Source: UBA7803 sp041686955
GTDB taxonomy: Bacteria; Pseudomonadota; Gammaproteobacteria; Pseudomonadales; Azotimanducaceae
NCBI GenBank assembly: GCA_041686955.1
Contig: JAWLCV010000133.1
Location: forward strand, 1 to 6,791
DNA length: 6,791 bases
Direction of reading: 5' to 3'
How positions within the stretch are numbered: the stretch's first letter is position 1; every line of letters begins with the position of its first letter. The notes beneath the pieces are model-generated. The model was given only the letters and a program-made list of their open reading frames with translations. It was not told where the DNA came from and did not search any database. Made by a program: the position numbers and the translations under genes. This document shows, piece after piece, positions 5,309 through 6,791 of the stretch.

Positions 5309-6791
5309 GCGGTCGCTCGTGGCGCCCCTGCCACCGGCGGGGGCCTGCGGACGCGCTCGCCGGATCCCAGGCCCACCGGCACGCCGGCGGCCTCGGCCTC
5401 GAGCCGCAGGTCGCTGATGGGCACCACGCGGCCCACGGAGAAGTCGATGCCCTCCCGGTCGGCGTCCACGGTGATTGCGCCGGGGTGGTCCAGGGTGGGA
5501 TAGGCTCCGCAGCTTTCCCCCGCGTCGCAAATGAACTGGTCGTTGTCGAAGTCGGTGCCGGCGACGATCTCGTAGTCGCCGGGCCGGCCAGCGCCGAGTC
5601 GATAGCGGTAGGTCCCTCCGGAGGCATCCGCCTCCGCCTGGTCCACCACCGTGCCCGTGGCACTCTCCCTCAGCAGCACGTACAGGTGTCCTGCGTCGGA
5701 CTCGTGAACGCTGCCGCTCACCTGCATGATCACCGGCACCTCCACGGTGTTGCGGTCGGAGACCACGGTGATGACGGCGGTGTGGGTGCCCTCGGCGAGG
5801 CCCGTCCGCTCCACCATGACGCTGTAGCGGCCGGTGTTGGCGGCGGTGACGGCCAGGGGCGCCAGGCTGAGCCAGGGCTGGTCCGAGGTGGGCGCCGATA
5901 CCTGCAGGTCGCCGCCGCCCGAGATCCGCACCTCGATCTCCGCATAAGTGAACGCCGAGCCGAAGTTGAGCGAGCCCGGCTGTACCGTCAAGGTGGGGTT
6001 CAGCTCGGGCGGCGCGCCCAGGGCGTTCAGCGCCGCATACACCGCGGCGTGGGCGTTGATGATCCCGCGGTCGTCGGTCAGCTCGCCGTTGGCGAGCAGC
6101 GCGTCCACGTCGTCCGGCGTCAGCGTCGGGTTCACCGACTTCATCAGCGCCACCACCCCGGCCACGTGGGGGCTCGCCATGGAGGTGCCCTGGAAGAACG
6201 CGTAGAAGTAATCGGCCGGGCTCACCGTCTCGTCGCCGAGCAGGCTCAGCACGCCGTCGCCGTAGCCGTCGCCATTCTGGTCAACGCTGGCGTCGCCCCC
6301 CGGAGCCTGCACGTCCACCGCGGGGCCGTAGTTGGAGTAATACGAGCGGTTGCCCAGCAGATCCACGGCCCCCACCGCCAGCACCCCCTGGCAACTTGCA
6401 GGGAACGCCGCACCGGCGTCCATGGCGTCGTTCCCCGCAGCCGCCGCCACCACCACGCCCGCCTGCCGGGCCGCGGTGAACGCGCTCTGCTCTGCAGGCG
6501 AGCAATAACCGGTGCGGCCGAGACTCAGATTCATCACGTCCACCGGCGGAGACAGCAGACCGGAGTCGTTGGGCAACCCGGCGGCGAAGCGGATGGCCTG
6601 AATGATGTCGTAGCTGGTGCCGCCGCCCACCCCCAGCACCCGCAGCGGCATCACCTTCACCCCAGGCGCCACCCCGGCCACGCCGAGTCCGTTGCTGGAA
6701 GCAGCCGCCACGGTGCCGGCCACGTGGGTGCCGTGGTAGGAGTTGGGTCCCATGTCGCCGCCGTCGCCGGCATCGTTGGCATCCGGATCCA
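5302..6791 (-). CDS. S8 family (subtilisin-like) serine protease, N-terminus beyond the window
   Basis: The visible 495 residues enter mid-domain at the window edge; the catalytic Asp and any signal peptide lie outside. The catalytic His is in HGTHVAGT (about residue 19 of the fragment), the oxyanion-hole Asn in AAAAGN (about 120), and the nucleophilic Ser in GTSMASPHVAG (about 203), so the protease domain is intact as far as visible. An acidic insert, DQNGDGYGDG (about 170-179), resembles a calcium-binding loop. After the catalytic domain, about 262-357 forms a beta-rich Ig/BACON-like region (PWLSLAP, then VPVIMQVSG). A second beta module follows (about 358-455), with DFDNDQFICDAGESCG containing a likely disulfide pair. 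The end is an unusual Arg/Pro-rich tail (GERVRRPPPVAGAPRATAQ) with no sorting signal I recognise. The protein is most likely exported and degrades extracellular protein. The ATG at 6753 is internal, because the frame stays open to the edge. Its stop overlaps the monooxygenase stop region by 7 bp. Confidence 0.92.
   Translation of the reverse strand, partial: DPDANDAGDGGDMGPNSYHGTHVAGTVAAASSNGLGVAGVAPGVKVMPLRVLGVGGGTSYDIIQAIRFAAGLPNDSGLLSPPVDVMNLSLGRTGYCSPAEQSAFTAARQAGVVVAAAAGNDAMDAGAAFPASCQGVLAVGAVDLLGNRSYYSNYGPAVDVQAPGGDASVDQNGDGYGDGVLSLLGDETVSPADYFYAFFQGTSMASPHVAGVVALMKSVNPTLTPDDVDALLANGELTDDRGIINAHAAVYAALNALGAPPELNPTLTVQPGSLNFGSAFTYAEIEVRISGGGDLQVSAPTSDQPWLSLAPLAVTAANTGRYSVMVERTGLAEGTHTAVITVVSDRNTVEVPVIMQVSGSVHESDAGHLYVLLRESATGTVVDQAEADASGGTYRYRLGAGRPGDYEIVAGTDFDNDQFICDAGESCGAYPTLDHPGAITVDADREGIDFSVGRVVPISDLRLEAEAAGVPVGLGSGERVRRPPPVAGAPRATAQ

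Noticed and set aside
4058..5530. A 490-codon open frame antisense to the monooxygenase and protease end
   Set aside because: It has no domain and biased Arg/Gly/His composition, and conflicts with two strongly supported genes.
1..6791. Mobile element, CRISPR array, phage defence or RNA gene
   Set aside because: I found no transposase or integrase motifs, no direct repeat array, no long terminal inverted repeats and no tRNA-like sequence; the genes are metabolic, regulatory, transport and protease types.

Overview
The window is GC-rich, densely packed bacterial DNA. Its gene style (TetR regulators, a spinster-like MFS carrier, a secreted subtilase, GTG starts, overlapping genes) suggests a proteobacterium, perhaps a gammaproteobacterium that handles aromatic or lipid-like compounds. 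No ribosomal or other marker gene is present, so the taxonomic placement is inference. No tRNA, rRNA, CRISPR array, insertion sequence or phage gene was seen.

Left module (1-1767). A leftward pair consists of a sulfotransferase gene, cut by the window edge and apparently damaged by an internal deletion near position 105, and a small four-helix membrane protein resembling hydroxylaminobenzene mutase. A TetR regulator is divergently transcribed from this pair. The 118-bp gap between them is AT-rich. It holds a good leftward promoter (TTGACA, 17 bp, TATGGT) and, just downstream of its predicted start point, a perfect inverted repeat with 9-bp arms. This looks like a regulator-operator-target unit.

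Middle module (1764-5308). A leftward MFS transporter is divergent from a rightward two-gene operon: a second TetR regulator, then an FAD-dependent aromatic-ring-type monooxygenase whose GTG start overlaps the regulator's stop by 4 bp. The 132-bp divergent gap carries four TGAC/GTCA half-sites at exactly 8-bp steps, directly before the regulator's start codon. The simplest reading is that the second TetR represses itself, the monooxygenase and possibly the transporter, and is released by a substrate of the oxygenase or carrier.

Right part (5302-6791). A leftward S8 (subtilisin-like) serine protease lacks its N-terminus because of the window edge. It keeps the catalytic His and Ser and has beta-rich C-terminal domains. 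It is probably secreted and unrelated to the two modules.

Both tail-to-tail gene junctions overlap at their stop codons (4 bp and 7 bp), leaving no room for ordinary intergenic terminators. The modules together suggest detoxification or catabolism of an aromatic or hydrophobic compound, but no substrate can be read from the sequence. The most distinctive signals are the two operator architectures and the damaged sulfotransferase.
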